Assembly: GCA_963826695.1 (NCBI GenBank)
Contig: CAWGXZ010000001.1
Span: forward strand, 186,001-250,000
Direction: 5' to 3'
DNA: 64,000 nt
From: CAWGXZ01 sp963826695
GTDB taxonomy: Bacteria > Pseudomonadota > Gammaproteobacteria > Burkholderiales > Burkholderiaceae_C
Both the position numbers and the translations under genes were made by a program. Below the pieces are notes generated by a model, which saw nothing but the letters and a program-made list of their open reading frames with translations, did not search any database and had not been told where the DNA came from. Numbering within the stretch: position 1 is the first letter of the stretch; every line of letters begins with the position of its first letter. Below, piece by piece: positions 36,332-45,128 of this stretch.

Positions 36332-37306
36332 ATGCCCACTCCCCGCTTCGCACTCCTTCTGGCCTGTGCCTTCGCCGCGGTCGCCCACGCGCCGAGCTTC
36401 GCGCAGGCCTACCCCGCCCGGCCGGTGACCCTGGTGGTTCCTTTTCCGCCGGGTGGCGGCACCGACACCGGCGGACGGATCATCGCCGAGCAGCTGGGCA
36501 AGCGCTGGAGCCAGACCGTCGTGGTGGAAAACAAGGGCGGCGCGGCCGGGCAGATCGGCGCCGACTTCGTGGCCAAGGCCAAGCCCGATGGCTACACCCT
36601 GCTGCTCGGCAACATCGGCACGCAGGCGATCAATCCGTCGCTGTATGCCAAGCTGCCCTACGACCCCGACAGCGCATTCGCCCCCATCTCGCTGGTGGCC
36701 GAACTGCCGCTGGCGATGGTCGTCAACCCGTCGGTTCCGGTCAAGTCTGCGGCCGAGTTCATTGCCCTGGCCAAGACGCGGCCGGGCAAGCTGACCTACA
36801 GCAGCGCGGGGGCCGGCGGGGCGCCGCACCTGGCAGCCGAGATGTTCAAGGACCGCACCGGAACCTTCGTCGTGCACGTTCCCTACCGGGGCGGCGGCCC
36901 GGCGCTCGCCGACCTGATCGCGGGCCACGTCGACCTGTCGTTCCTGACGGTGCTGGAAGCCTCGGGACACATCAAGACCGGCAAGGTGCATGCGCTGGCC
37001 GTGACCGGCGACAAGCGGGTGCCGGCACTGCCCGATCTGCCCACCCTCGCCGAAACCGTGCTGCCCGGGTTCAACGCCATCTCCTGGCTCGGTCTGCTGG
37101 CGCCGGCGGGCACGCCGCCGCAGATCGTCGACAAGATCGCAGCCGACGTTCGCGCTGTCCTGGCCGACGAAGCGGTCAAGGCACGCATGGCGGCCTTGGG
37201 AGGCGTGCCGCGCGGAACGTCGCCGCAGGAATTCGCCAAGCTGATCGTCGAGGACAAGCTCCGCTACGCGCAGATCATCCGCAGCCGCAAGATCACCGTC
37301 GACTGA
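36332..37306 (+). CDS. Bug/TctC-family periplasmic substrate-binding protein
   Basis: 324 aa, signal peptide MPTPRFALLLACAFAAVAHAPSFA. Bug signatures: YPARPVTLVVPFPPGGGTD, KPDGYTLLLGNIGT and PYRGGGPALADLIAGHVD. Binds small carboxylates for a TctAB-type importer, but no tctA/tctB is present here, as is common in Burkholderiales. The ligand is probably the substrate of the neighbouring dehydrogenases. Confidence 0.92.
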   Translation: MPTPRFALLLACAFAAVAHAPSFAQAYPARPVTLVVPFPPGGGTDTGGRIIAEQLGKRWSQTVVVENKGGAAGQIGADFVAKAKPDGYTLLLGNIGTQAINPSLYAKLPYDPDSAFAPISLVAELPLAMVVNPSVPVKSAAEFIALAKTRPGKLTYSSAGAGGAPHLAAEMFKDRTGTFVVHVPYRGGGPALADLIAGHVDLSFLTVLEASGHIKTGKVHALAVTGDKRVPALPDLPTLAETVLPGFNAISWLGLLAPAGTPPQIVDKIAADVRAVLADEAVKARMAALGGVPRGTSPQEFAKLIVEDKLRYAQIIRSRKITVD

Positions 37307-37337
37307 ACGCGGCGCGACCGCCGGCACGACCCTGGCG

Positions 37338-37552
37338 CGATTCGTCTTCCCCACAGCCGAGCCGGTCACGCTGCCGGTGGCGGGCGAGCCGGCAGTCCTG
37401 CCGGTAGGGCGCGTCTACTGCATCGGCCACGGGTCGTCGCCAATGGGCGCGGCGGCCGTGACATCGATCCGGCGCAGGTCGAGCCGCACCCCGTCTGGGG
37501 CTGCGCCTCCGGACCCGATCTCACGCGGGCGACGTCGTCTGCGGTGGCGTAG
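37338..37552 (+). pseudogene. Remnant of a fumarylacetoacetate hydrolase-family gene
   Basis: Two fragments in different frames recall FAH-family fumarylpyruvate/acylpyruvate hydrolases. 37338-37440 reads FVFPTAEPVTLPVAGE then LPVGRVYCIGH (family: FVFPP...VPVAGS...FPVRRIYCVGRNY). 37460-37552 reads HPVWGCASGPDLTRA before TAG (family: ...GYAVGLDMTRRD). The middle and C-terminus are gone. The rest of the gap to 37657 holds nothing else I can identify. Recognition is by eye only. Confidence 0.45.
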
Positions 37553-37657
37553 AGGGCATCGACGAGTTCTCCATGGCGGTGCGCAGCGCCATCTCATAGC
37601 GCCGGGCGCTTCGTTCTTCAGTACGACATCCGACCGCACCCACGAAGGAATCCCGAC

Positions 37658-38422
37658 ATGAATGCAGACACCTCCAGGAGGATCGCGCTGGTCACCGGCG
37701 CAGGCAGCGGTATCGGCCGCGCCGCCGCCCTCGGCCTGTTGAAGGACGGCTGGAGCGTCGTGCTCGCAGGCCGTCGTCCCGCGCCGTTGCAGGCCCTGGC
37801 CGCCGAGGCCGAGGCGCGCGGCCAGACGGCGCTGGCCGTCCCAACCGACGTGAGCGACCCCGACAGCGTGCAGGCGCTCTTCGCCGCCGTCGAGAGCGCC
37901 TTCGGCCGGCTCGATCTGCTGTTTAACAACGCCGGCGTGAACGCCCCGGCGGTGCCGATCGACGAACTGCCGCTGGACAAGTGGTTCAGCGTGCTCGACA
38001 CCAACGTGACCGGCGTGTTCCTCTGCGCGCGGGCCGCCTTCGGCCTGATGCGCCGCCAGTCGCCGCAGGGCGGGCGCATCGTCAACACCGGCTCTGTCTC
38101 GGCGCACACCCCGCGCCCGTTCACCGCACCCTACACCGCCAGCAAGCACGCGGTCTCGGGACTGACCAAGGCGCTGGCGCTCGACGGCCGGGCGTACAAC
38201 ATCGCGGCCAGCCAGATCGACATCGGCAATGCGCTGACCGAGCTGTCCGAGCGGATGACGCGCGGTGTCCTGCAGGCCAACGGCACGGTCGCGCCCGAAC
38301 CCATGTTGGACGTGAGCCATGTGGCCGACGCGGTATGCCACATCGCGGCGCTGCCGCTCGACACCAACGTGCTGAACATCACCCTGATGGCCAGCGCCAT
38401 GCCCTTCGTCGGGCGCGGCTGA
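37658..38422 (+). CDS. Short-chain dehydrogenase/reductase (SDR)
   Basis: 254 aa classical SDR: cofactor loop VTGAGSGIGRAAALG (about 12-26), NNAGVN, and catalytic Ser-Tyr-Lys in NTGSVSAHTPRPFTAPYTASKHAVSG. After GR the loop reads AGRRPAP, so either NAD or NADP is possible. Between two Bug genes and probably co-transcribed; would oxidise a hydroxy substrate imported by them. Confidence 0.9.
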   Translation: MNADTSRRIALVTGAGSGIGRAAALGLLKDGWSVVLAGRRPAPLQALAAEAEARGQTALAVPTDVSDPDSVQALFAAVESAFGRLDLLFNNAGVNAPAVPIDELPLDKWFSVLDTNVTGVFLCARAAFGLMRRQSPQGGRIVNTGSVSAHTPRPFTAPYTASKHAVSGLTKALALDGRAYNIAASQIDIGNALTELSERMTRGVLQANGTVAPEPMLDVSHVADAVCHIAALPLDTNVLNITLMASAMPFVGRG

Positions 38423-38453
38423 ACTCAACACCGACAACAAAAGGAGACCCCTC

Positions 38454-39428
38454 ATGCGTTTCACGCCCCTCTTCCAGATCCTGACCGTCTCGGCCTGCCT
38501 GGCCGTGGTGCCGACCGGGGCATCGGCGCAGGCCTACCCGACCCGAGCCATCAAGATCATCGTGCCGGCACCACCGGGCGGCGCGATCGACACGCTCGCG
38601 CGCGTCGTCGGCGAAAGACTCCAGACGTCGATGGGCCAGCCGGTGATCATCGACAACAAGCCCGGCGCCTCCAACAACCTCGGCACCGATGCCCTGGCCA
38701 AGTCAGCGCCCGACGGCTACACGATCGGTATCGTCGGCGGCAGCCACAACATCAACAAGTTCCTGTTCAAGAACCTCGGCTGGGACCCTGAGACCAGCTT
38801 CGAGCCCATCGTCTACACCCACGAGGTGCCGCTGGTGTTCGCCATCTATCCGCAGATTCCGGCCAGGACGCTGCCCGAGTTCATCGCCTGGATGAAGGCG
38901 AATCCCAACGACGCCAAGGTCGCCACCTCGGGCCGCGGCAGCGCCCAGGAAATGGCGGCCGAGATGTTCCGCATGACCAGCGGCACCAAGATGCTGCTGA
39001 TTCCGTACAAGGGTTCGTCCGCTGCCCAGCCGGACCTGATCGGCGGCCGCACCGCGCTCTACATCGACACGGTCAGCGCCATCCAGTCGCAGGTGAAGGC
39101 CGGCACCGTGCGTGCGGTGGCGGTGTCGACACGCAAGCGCACGGCCGCATTGCCCGACGTGCCGACCGCCGACGAGCAGGGGCTTAAGGGCTACGACGCC
39201 AACACCAACGGCGGCTTCCTGGCGCCCGCCGGCACGCCACGGGCGATCATCACGAAGCTCAACACCGAGATCAACGCGGCTTTGAAACTGCCGGACGTGC
39301 GCGCCAAGCTTGAGGCTGCCGGCATCGAGATCCAGGGCGGCACACCCCAGGACTACGCCGCGGTGATCAAGTCGGACCTGGCCAAGTGGGGCAAGGTCAT
39401 CAAGGAAGCCGGCATCCCGGCGGAGTAA
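38454..39428 (+). CDS. Second Bug/TctC-family periplasmic substrate-binding protein
   Basis: 324 aa, signal peptide MRFTPLFQILTVSACLAVVPTGASA, AAAAGGAG-type site before ATG 38454. Signatures YPTRAIKIIVPAPPGGAIDT, SAPDGYTIGIVGGSHNIN and PYKGSSAAQPDLIGGR. The same length as the first Bug protein but clearly diverged, so it probably binds a different ligand rather than being a recent duplicate. Confidence 0.92.
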   Translation: MRFTPLFQILTVSACLAVVPTGASAQAYPTRAIKIIVPAPPGGAIDTLARVVGERLQTSMGQPVIIDNKPGASNNLGTDALAKSAPDGYTIGIVGGSHNINKFLFKNLGWDPETSFEPIVYTHEVPLVFAIYPQIPARTLPEFIAWMKANPNDAKVATSGRGSAQEMAAEMFRMTSGTKMLLIPYKGSSAAQPDLIGGRTALYIDTVSAIQSQVKAGTVRAVAVSTRKRTAALPDVPTADEQGLKGYDANTNGGFLAPAGTPRAIITKLNTEINAALKLPDVRAKLEAAGIEIQGGTPQDYAAVIKSDLAKWGKVIKEAGIPAE

Positions 39429-39638
39429 GGCGTCGTCCGACCCGCGCCGTCCATGGCAGCGGCGGCAGCGGTTGGCTGGAGCGCTCGTCCAGGCGTCGGT
39501 GCCGATAGGAGTAATTGCCGCCAGAGCCTGCGCACGGTGGCCGCGATCGTGGAGGCAATTGCGCCCCGGTTCCGGCCGATTTCCGGACGGGCGCCGCCTG
39601 TCTGGACGCCGGATTCAACCCCAAGTCGTTGAATTCGT

Positions 39639-39714
39639 TGGTGCGCCCGGCTGGGATCGAACCAGCAACCCCTGCCTTCGGAGGGCAGTACTCTATCCAT
39701 TGAGCTACGGACGC
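39639..39714 (-). tRNA. tRNA-Arg (anticodon CCG)
   Basis: 76 nt including an encoded CCA. Acceptor stem GCGTCCG/CGGGCGC (one T-G pair), D-arm around AGCTCAATGGATAGAGT, anticodon stem-loop CTGCC-CTCCGAA-GGCAG with CCG at its centre, and T-arm GCTGG-TTCGATC-CCAGC. Reads CGG codons, frequent in this GC-rich genome. Confidence 0.95.
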
Positions 39715-39862
39715 AGGGGGCGGATTCTAGCTGCTGCGCAGCGCTCCCCGCGCCTCGGCTGTCGGGGAGGCCGACCCTATAATTCCGCCGACTTGAAGGG
39801 GCAACCACGCCGGCTGGTGGGTGTGCTTTGTCCCGGGTCGGGCCCCGGCAGCCGAGGATTTC

Positions 39863-40747
39863 ATGAGCCAAGTTGACAACGACCAGGAACACGACGGCCC
39901 GCACGAAGGGCCGATCCGGACACCGAAACAGCTCATCGTTGCCGTCCTGTTTGCCTTCGTCGTGCCGATCATCGTGATTGTGCTGCTCGCGACCTATGTG
40001 GTCGCCGATCCGCGTCCAGCTGCCGGCAGCGACGGGCTGAGCCCGGCTGCGATCGGCGAGCGGTTGCGGCCGGTCGGGCTGGTCGAAGTCAAGGACGTGA
40101 GCGATCCGGCTTCGATGAAGAGCGGCGAGCAGGTCTTTGCGGCGCAATGCGCCGCCTGCCACGCGACCGGTGCTGCCGGTGCGCCGAAGCTCGGCGACGC
40201 CGCGGCGTGGGGTCCGCGCGTCACCACCGGCTACGAATCGTTGCTCAAGTCGGCGCTGCACGGCAAGGGTGCCATGGGGCCGCAGGGTGGCGGCGATTTC
40301 AGCGATTTCGAAATCGGTCGCGCCGTGGTCTACATGGCCAATCAGGGCGGTGGCAAGCTGGCGGAGCCGACGTTCACGGCGCCTGTCGCCGGCTCAGCGG
40401 TGCAACCCGTGGCCGATCCTGCGGCAACAACCGCCGTCGCGGCCGCCACTGCGGCCATGGCCCAGGTCGCCGCGCCGGCTGCAACCGGTACAGCACCGGC
40501 GGCACCGGCCGGAGCCGTTCCTGCGCTGTACAACCCGGCTTGCATTGCCTGCCATGCGACAGGAGTGGCGGGGGCGCCGAAGCTGGGCGACAAGGCGGCG
40601 TGGGCACCGCGGATTGCGCAAGGCGCCGATGCGCTGTTGGCGAGCGCGATCAAGGGCAAGGGCGCCATGCCACCGCGCGGCGGCACGCAGGCGAGCGACG
40701 CCGAGCTGAAGGCGGTGGTCGACTACATGATCCAGTCGGCCCGCTGA
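39863..40747 (+). CDS. Membrane-anchored dihaem cytochrome c (c5-type)
   Basis: 294 aa from ATG 39863 (GAGGATTTC upstream). One N-terminal TM helix (LIVAVLFAFVVPIIVIVLLATYVV, about 23-46) without cleavage, then two c5-like domains: CAACHATGAAGAPKLGD with distal-Met loop KGAMGPQGGG, and CIACHATGVAGAPKLGD with KGAMPPRGG, joined by an Ala/Pro-rich linker. Periplasmic electron carrier, probably to a terminal oxidase. The two haem domains look like an internal duplication. A strong terminator follows. Confidence 0.92.
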   Translation: MSQVDNDQEHDGPHEGPIRTPKQLIVAVLFAFVVPIIVIVLLATYVVADPRPAAGSDGLSPAAIGERLRPVGLVEVKDVSDPASMKSGEQVFAAQCAACHATGAAGAPKLGDAAAWGPRVTTGYESLLKSALHGKGAMGPQGGGDFSDFEIGRAVVYMANQGGGKLAEPTFTAPVAGSAVQPVADPAATTAVAAATAAMAQVAAPAATGTAPAAPAGAVPALYNPACIACHATGVAGAPKLGDKAAWAPRIAQGADALLASAIKGKGAMPPRGGTQASDAELKAVVDYMIQSAR

Positions 40748-40765
40748 GCGACGTCGCGTTTGCGA

Positions 40766-40794
40766 ACGGCCCGGACTCCGGGCCGTTTTCGTTT
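40766..40794 (+). terminator. Rho-independent terminator after the cytochrome gene
   Basis: Nine-base stem ACGGCCCGG - ACT - CCGGGCCGT followed by TTTCGTTT, starting 19 bp after the stop. It ends at the stop codon of the convergent gene. Confidence 0.85.
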
Positions 40795-41333
40795 CAGCGA
40801 GGGACCCCAGCCGGGCTGAGCTGATAGCCGAAGCGCTGCGGCAGATCGTCGAAGCGCACGTCCTCGATCTGCCACTGGCCGCTGTCGATTGCCGTTGCGG
40901 CAATCTCGACGTCGAGGCTGTGCACCAGCCCGAGCCCCCGATCCGTTGCCACGAAGACGCGGCCCTGCTCGTCCAGCAGCGCCGCCCGGTAACAGGCGGC
41001 AGCGCCGGTGTGGGCGAGTAAATCGGCCCTGCCGGCTTCTTCGGTGGGCTGCAGCCGCCAGATCCAGGGCGCGGCCTCGAGCTCGACGTAAACGCGCTGC
41101 GGCCCGTTCTGGAAGTACCACGCACCCTGCTCGTCGCCTGCGTAGTTGCGATCGATGAACTGGCGCGTCGGCTCGTGCTCGATACGGCTGCCCTTGAATT
41201 GTGGAAACGCACCGGCCGCCTGGGCTGGCTCGTCCCGCAGGTACCAGGCGCCGCGGGCGTCGAGCCCGAGCCAGCCGCGGCAATGCGGCACCCGGGGCCA
41301 CTTGGCGATTGCCGCCTTGACGATTTCATCCAT
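40794..41333 (-). CDS. Conserved protein of unknown function (about 180 aa)
   Basis: 179 aa from ATG 41333. Reads VPHCRGWLGLDARGAWYLRD, FIDRNYAGDEQGAWYFQNGP and QRVYVELEAAPWIWRL; I recognise this as a conserved betaproteobacterial DUF with no function assigned and cannot give the family number with certainty. Cytoplasmic. Overlaps the upstream hydrolase gene by eight bases, so translation is coupled. Confidence 0.75.
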   Translation of the reverse strand: MDEIVKAAIAKWPRVPHCRGWLGLDARGAWYLRDEPAQAAGAFPQFKGSRIEHEPTRQFIDRNYAGDEQGAWYFQNGPQRVYVELEAAPWIWRLQPTEEAGRADLLAHTGAAACYRAALLDEQGRVFVATDRGLGLVHSLDVEIAATAIDSGQWQIEDVRFDDLPQRFGYQLSPAGVPR

Positions 41334-42348
41334 CGCTTGGTTCCTCCTCGCCATGCACGCGGGCCTCCAGCCAGGCCATCACCTGCTGCGGCAGCGTCAG
41401 CACGTGCCCGGGCAGTGTGCCGCCGGGAAAGCCGACATGGCCACCGTGCGCCGGCTGCCAGAGTGTGACGCAGCGCCCCGCCGTCGCAGCGAGCGGCAGC
41501 GAAGCGGCCGGAACGAAGGGATCGTTGCGTGCATTGAGCACCAGCGCGGGCAGGCGGATGCGTTGCAGATGGGGCTTCGAAGAGGCACGCTGCCAGTAGT
41601 CGCCGGCACCGGCAAAGCCGTGCAACGGCGCGGTGAAGACGTCGTCGAACTCGTACAGGTCGCGCGCAGCGAGCAGGCGCTCGCGGCTGAAGAGCCCCGG
41701 ATGCTGCGCCAGCTTGGCCAGGGCCTTGGGCTTCATGCTCGCCAGGAACAGCCGGTTGTAGACCAGTCGATTGAAGCCGCGACCGATCGCCTGGCCACTC
41801 GCCGCAAGGTCGAGCGGGGCCGACACTGCCGCCAGCGCACGCACCGCCGTGCGTGCCGAGTCGCCGGCTTCTTCAGCCCAGCGCAGCAGGGCATTGCCGC
41901 CGAGCGACACGCCGACGGCGACGATCGGCCCGGGATGTGCAGCGCTGAACCGGTCGATGATCCAGCCGATTTCCTCGTAATCGCCCGAGTGATAGGCCCG
42001 CGGCGCCCGGTTCAGCTCGCCCGAGCAGCCGCGAAAGTGCGGCACCGCGAAGCGCCAGCCGCAGGCGGCCGCGCAGCCGGCGAAGGCTTGCGCATAGTGG
42101 CTCGATGAAGAACCTTCGAGACCGTGGAACAACACCAGCAGCGGCTGCATGGCCGTGGGCGGCGACTCGGCAGCAGCCTGCCAGTCGACGTCGATGAAGT
42201 CGCCATCGGGCGTGGCCCAGCGTTCGCGCCGGTAAACCGGGGCGGTGCCGTCGAAGCGGCGCGACCAGAGCGCCGGCCAGATGGTCTGCAGGTTGCCGCC
42301 CAGTCGGCCGCCGCCGAGCAGCCAGCCGGGCGCCTGATAGGCCTGCAT
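41326..42348 (-). CDS. YheT-type alpha/beta-fold hydrolase
   Basis: 340 aa. Family start WLLGGGRLGGNLQTIWPAL, oxyanion VLFHGLEGSSSSHYAQ, HFRGCSGELNRAPRAYHSGD, nucleophile VGVSLGGNALLRW (Ser about 140), acid NARNDPFVP and His in HGGHVGF. Broad esterase/acyl hydrolase family; physiological substrate unknown. First of two coupled genes. Confidence 0.87.
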   Translation of the reverse strand: MQAYQAPGWLLGGGRLGGNLQTIWPALWSRRFDGTAPVYRRERWATPDGDFIDVDWQAAAESPPTAMQPLLVLFHGLEGSSSSHYAQAFAGCAAACGWRFAVPHFRGCSGELNRAPRAYHSGDYEEIGWIIDRFSAAHPGPIVAVGVSLGGNALLRWAEEAGDSARTAVRALAAVSAPLDLAASGQAIGRGFNRLVYNRLFLASMKPKALAKLAQHPGLFSRERLLAARDLYEFDDVFTAPLHGFAGAGDYWQRASSKPHLQRIRLPALVLNARNDPFVPAASLPLAATAGRCVTLWQPAHGGHVGFPGGTLPGHVLTLPQQVMAWLEARVHGEEEPSDG

Positions 42349-42357
42349 CGGATGCGG

Positions 42358-42804
42358 CTAGTGCAAGGTCGCCGCAGGCTCCGGCGTGCGCTCGATCGCC
42401 TGCGCATGCGCCGGGCTCGCATGGTGCGCCACCATCCGCCAGCCCTGCGGCGTCTTCTGGTAGACATTGGTGGCAATCACCCAGGCCGAGCGCGGGCCGC
42501 TGCCGGTCTGTACCTGAAGCCGTTCGAGGACGCTGTGCACCGCACTCGAATGCGCGGTCACGCGGCGCACCTGCTCCGCCTGGGCATCGACGCCGCCACG
42601 GCCGAGCAGGGCTTCGAAGCTGGCGCGGATCGCCGCCGGGCCGGTGATGCGCGGCCCGGCCGGGTGCACGCAGACGATGTCTTCATCGTCGGCCCAGACC
42701 GACATCAGGCGCTCGAGGTCGCCGTGGCGCAGCGCATCGTAGAACTGCTGTTCCATGTCGTCCGGCGAGGCGAGATGGACGACGTGCGGTTTCACGCTGG
42801 ACAT
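42358..42804 (-). CDS. SnoaL/NTF2-like protein
   Basis: 148 aa. Cone-shaped NTF2 fold pattern: MEQQFYDALRHGDLERLMSVWADDEDIVCVHPAGPRITGPAAIR (quoted in part: LMSVWADDEDIVCVHP), ending NVYQKTPQGWRMVAHHASPA. Related proteins are called nuclear transport factor 2-like or DUF4440; possible ketosteroid isomerase-like enzyme or binding protein. Ten bases upstream of the hydrolase gene. Confidence 0.75.
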   Translation of the reverse strand: MSSVKPHVVHLASPDDMEQQFYDALRHGDLERLMSVWADDEDIVCVHPAGPRITGPAAIRASFEALLGRGGVDAQAEQVRRVTAHSSAVHSVLERLQVQTGSGPRSAWVIATNVYQKTPQGWRMVAHHASPAHAQAIERTPEPAATLH

Positions 42805-42829
42805 GGCGGCGGTTTCCTGATCGCGGCAG

Positions 42830-43716
42830 TCACTTGAAGATCACCGTCTTGCGGCCGTTGAGCAGCACCCGGTGCTCGACATGCCAGCGCACGGCGCGCG
42901 CCAGCACCACGCTCTCGACGTCGCGACCCACGGCGGTGAAATCTTCGGGACTCAGCGAGTGGTCGACGCGCTCGACGTCCTGTTCGATGATCGGCCCCTC
43001 GTCGAGTTCGGCCGTGACGTAGTGCGCGGTCGCGCCGATCAGCTTGACGCCGCGCTCGTGCGCCTGGAAGTACGGCTTGGCGCCCTTGAAGCTCGGCAAG
43101 AAGCTGTGATGGATGTTGATCGCACGGCCCTTCAGAAAGGCGCAGAACGCCGGGCTGAGGATCTGCATGTAGCGCGCGAGCACGACCAGGTCGACCTGGT
43201 TGTCACTGACCAGCGCCTCGATCTGCCGCTCCTGCGCGCGCTTGACCTCGGCCGTAGCACCGGCCGCCAGTGGCAGGTGGTGGAAGGGCACGCCGTAGCT
43301 CTCGGCCAGCGGCGCGAAATCGGGATGGTTGGAGACGATCGCCGTCACATCCACCGCCAGCTGCCCGGAATGGCGGCGAAACAGCAGGTCGTTGAGGCAG
43401 TGGCCGTGCTGGCTGACCATCAGCAGCAGCCGCGGCCGGCGCGACAGCGAGTGCAGCTGCAGCGCCATGCCGAAGCGCTGGCGCAGCGGCTCGAACAGCG
43501 CGGTCGAGGGCGCGGGCCGCTGCGCAAATCCGCAGGCGCCTGGAAGTGCACGCGCATGAAGAAAAGGCCCGTGGCGTCGCTCGCCTGGACATCGCCGAAC
43601 TGCTGCGAATCGACGATGTTGCAGCCGGCCTCGAAAAGCACCCCCGAGACTGCATAGACGATGCCGCAGGCGTCTCGGCAGGAGATCGTCAGGACGAATT
43701 CAGGAAGGAAAGGCAT
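42830..43716 (-). pseudogene. purU: Formyltetrahydrofolate deformylase, frameshifted
   Basis: Releases formate from 10-formyl-THF. N-terminal ACT domain (EFVLTISCRDACGIVYAVSG, SQQFGDVQ, GLFFMRVHFQ) is in one frame; the hydrolase domain (RLLLMVSQHGHCLNDLLFR, INIHHSFLPSFKGAKPY, GATAHYVTAELDEGPIIEQD) is in another. A single missing base near 43525 (TTG[G]CGCAG on the minus strand) accounts for the break and gives a normal 295-aa protein once restored. All catalytic residues are kept. Sequencing error or recent mutation. Confidence 0.85.
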
Positions 43717-43776
43717 CGTCGACGATTGTACGAACCGGTGCCTGCCGGCCCTCTTGCCAACCTAGAATGACGGCCC

Positions 43777-44412
43777 ATGCCTGCTCCGATCGCCGACTGG
43801 ACCGACCGCAGCCGCGAGCTATCCGATCTGCTGGCACGTGCCGGGCTCGGTGAGCGCGCCGCCTTTGCCCGGCTCTACGAGCGCACCAGCGCGCATCTGT
43901 TCGCCGTCGTGCTGCGTATCAATCGAGACCGGGCGCAGGCAGAAGACATCCTCCAGGAGGTCTATGTCAACGTCTGGCGCGCAGCGGCCGGCTTCAGTGC
44001 TGCACAGAGCCAGCCCATGACCTGGCTGACCAGCATCGCCCGCAACCGCGCAATCGACAGCCTGCGGCGGGCCCAGTCCCGTCCGCAGCTGAGTTCGAGC
44101 CACCCGACGGACGACGAGAACCCTGACGTGTACGACACCACCGCCGATTCGGCGCCCGGACCACTGGAACTGCTCACAAGAGCCGCCGATGCCCGGCAGC
44201 TCGGCGACTGCATGCAGGCGTTGAGCGCCTCGCAGCGACAAAGCCTGGCGCTGGCCTTCTACGACGGCATGAGCCACGCCGAGGTCGCCGACCATTTGAA
44301 GCAGCCGCTCGGCACCGTGAAAAGCTGGGTGCGGCGGGCCCTGTCGAGCTTGCGTCGCTGCCTCGACGACGCCTTGCTGCGCGAGGCCCCGGTTGCGCCG
44401 GCCCGTGACTGA
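43777..44412 (+). CDS. ECF-family RNA polymerase sigma factor
   Basis: 211 aa. Region 2 with LYERTSAHLFAVVLRINRD, AEDILQEVYVNVWRA and ARNRAIDSLRR; region 4 with LSASQRQSLALAFYDGMSHAEVADHL and GTVKSWVRRALSSLRRCL. Followed after 2 bp by an RskA-type anti-sigma gene, so it belongs to the SigK/RskA-like group that responds to envelope or oxidative signals. Divergent from purU with only 60 bp between. Confidence 0.92.
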   Translation: MPAPIADWTDRSRELSDLLARAGLGERAAFARLYERTSAHLFAVVLRINRDRAQAEDILQEVYVNVWRAAAGFSAAQSQPMTWLTSIARNRAIDSLRRAQSRPQLSSSHPTDDENPDVYDTTADSAPGPLELLTRAADARQLGDCMQALSASQRQSLALAFYDGMSHAEVADHLKQPLGTVKSWVRRALSSLRRCLDDALLREAPVAPARD

Positions 44413-44414
44413 CG

Positions 44415-45128
44415 ATGGATTACAGCCGCCCTTCCCTGGCTGACCGGCTGGCCGCCGAATACGCCGCCGGAACGCTGCGTGGCCCCGCCCGCCGGCGCTT
44501 CGAGACGCTGCTGCCGGCACACGCCGCGCTGCGCAACGCGCTTTCCGAGTGGCATGCCCGGCTCGAGCCGCTGACGCAGGCGATTGCGCCAGTCGAACCG
44601 CCGGCTTCGATTTGGCGCCGCATCGAATCACGTCTGTGGGGTGCGCGCGAAGGCGTGCAGAACCCGCCGCAGCGCTGGTGGCAGCAGCTGGTCTTCTGGC
44701 GCGGGCTGAGTGCTGTCGCCGGCGTCGCCGCGCTGAGCCTGGCCGTCCTGCTGGCCACGCCCGATCCGGCACGTCCGCCGATCGTCGTGGTGCTGAACGC
44801 AGCGGCGCCGGCTGGCAGTGGGGTCGCAACGGGTGTTCAGCCGGCGAGCTTCGTCGCCAGCATCAGCCCCGACGGGCGTGCGATGGTCACCCGGCCGTTG
44901 CAGAACGTCGCGCTGCAGCCCGACCGCTCGCTCGAACTCTGGGCGGTACCGTCGAGCGGCGCACCGCGTTCGCTCGGCGTCATCTCGCCGACCGGCCTGA
45001 CCGTGGTGCGACGCGGCGGGGTGCTCGACAACACCTCGGCGCTGGCCGTCACGCTCGAACCACCGGGCGGATCACCGACCGGACGGGCGACCGGGCCGAT
45101 CCTCTATCTGGGCCCGCTGGTGCTTTGA
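44415..45128 (+). CDS. Anti-sigma factor, RskA family
   Basis: 237 aa. Cytoplasmic N-terminal anti-sigma domain (LADRLAAEYAAGTLRGPARRRFETLLPA), one TM helix (about 100-115, GVAALSLAVLLAT) and a periplasmic RskA domain (NVALQPDRSLELWAVPSSGAPRSLGVI). No HxxxCxxC zinc motif. Holds the upstream sigma factor at the membrane until processed. Its 3' end overlaps the convergent waaF gene by 25 bp. Confidence 0.88.
   Translation: MDYSRPSLADRLAAEYAAGTLRGPARRRFETLLPAHAALRNALSEWHARLEPLTQAIAPVEPPASIWRRIESRLWGAREGVQNPPQRWWQQLVFWRGLSAVAGVAALSLAVLLATPDPARPPIVVVLNAAAPAGSGVATGVQPASFVASISPDGRAMVTRPLQNVALQPDRSLELWAVPSSGAPRSLGVISPTGLTVVRRGGVLDNTSALAVTLEPPGGSPTGRATGPILYLGPLVL

Noticed and set aside
36332..39428. 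The two Bug genes as a recent tandem duplication
   Set aside because: Equal length but the proteins differ across their whole length, including the ligand-loop regions.
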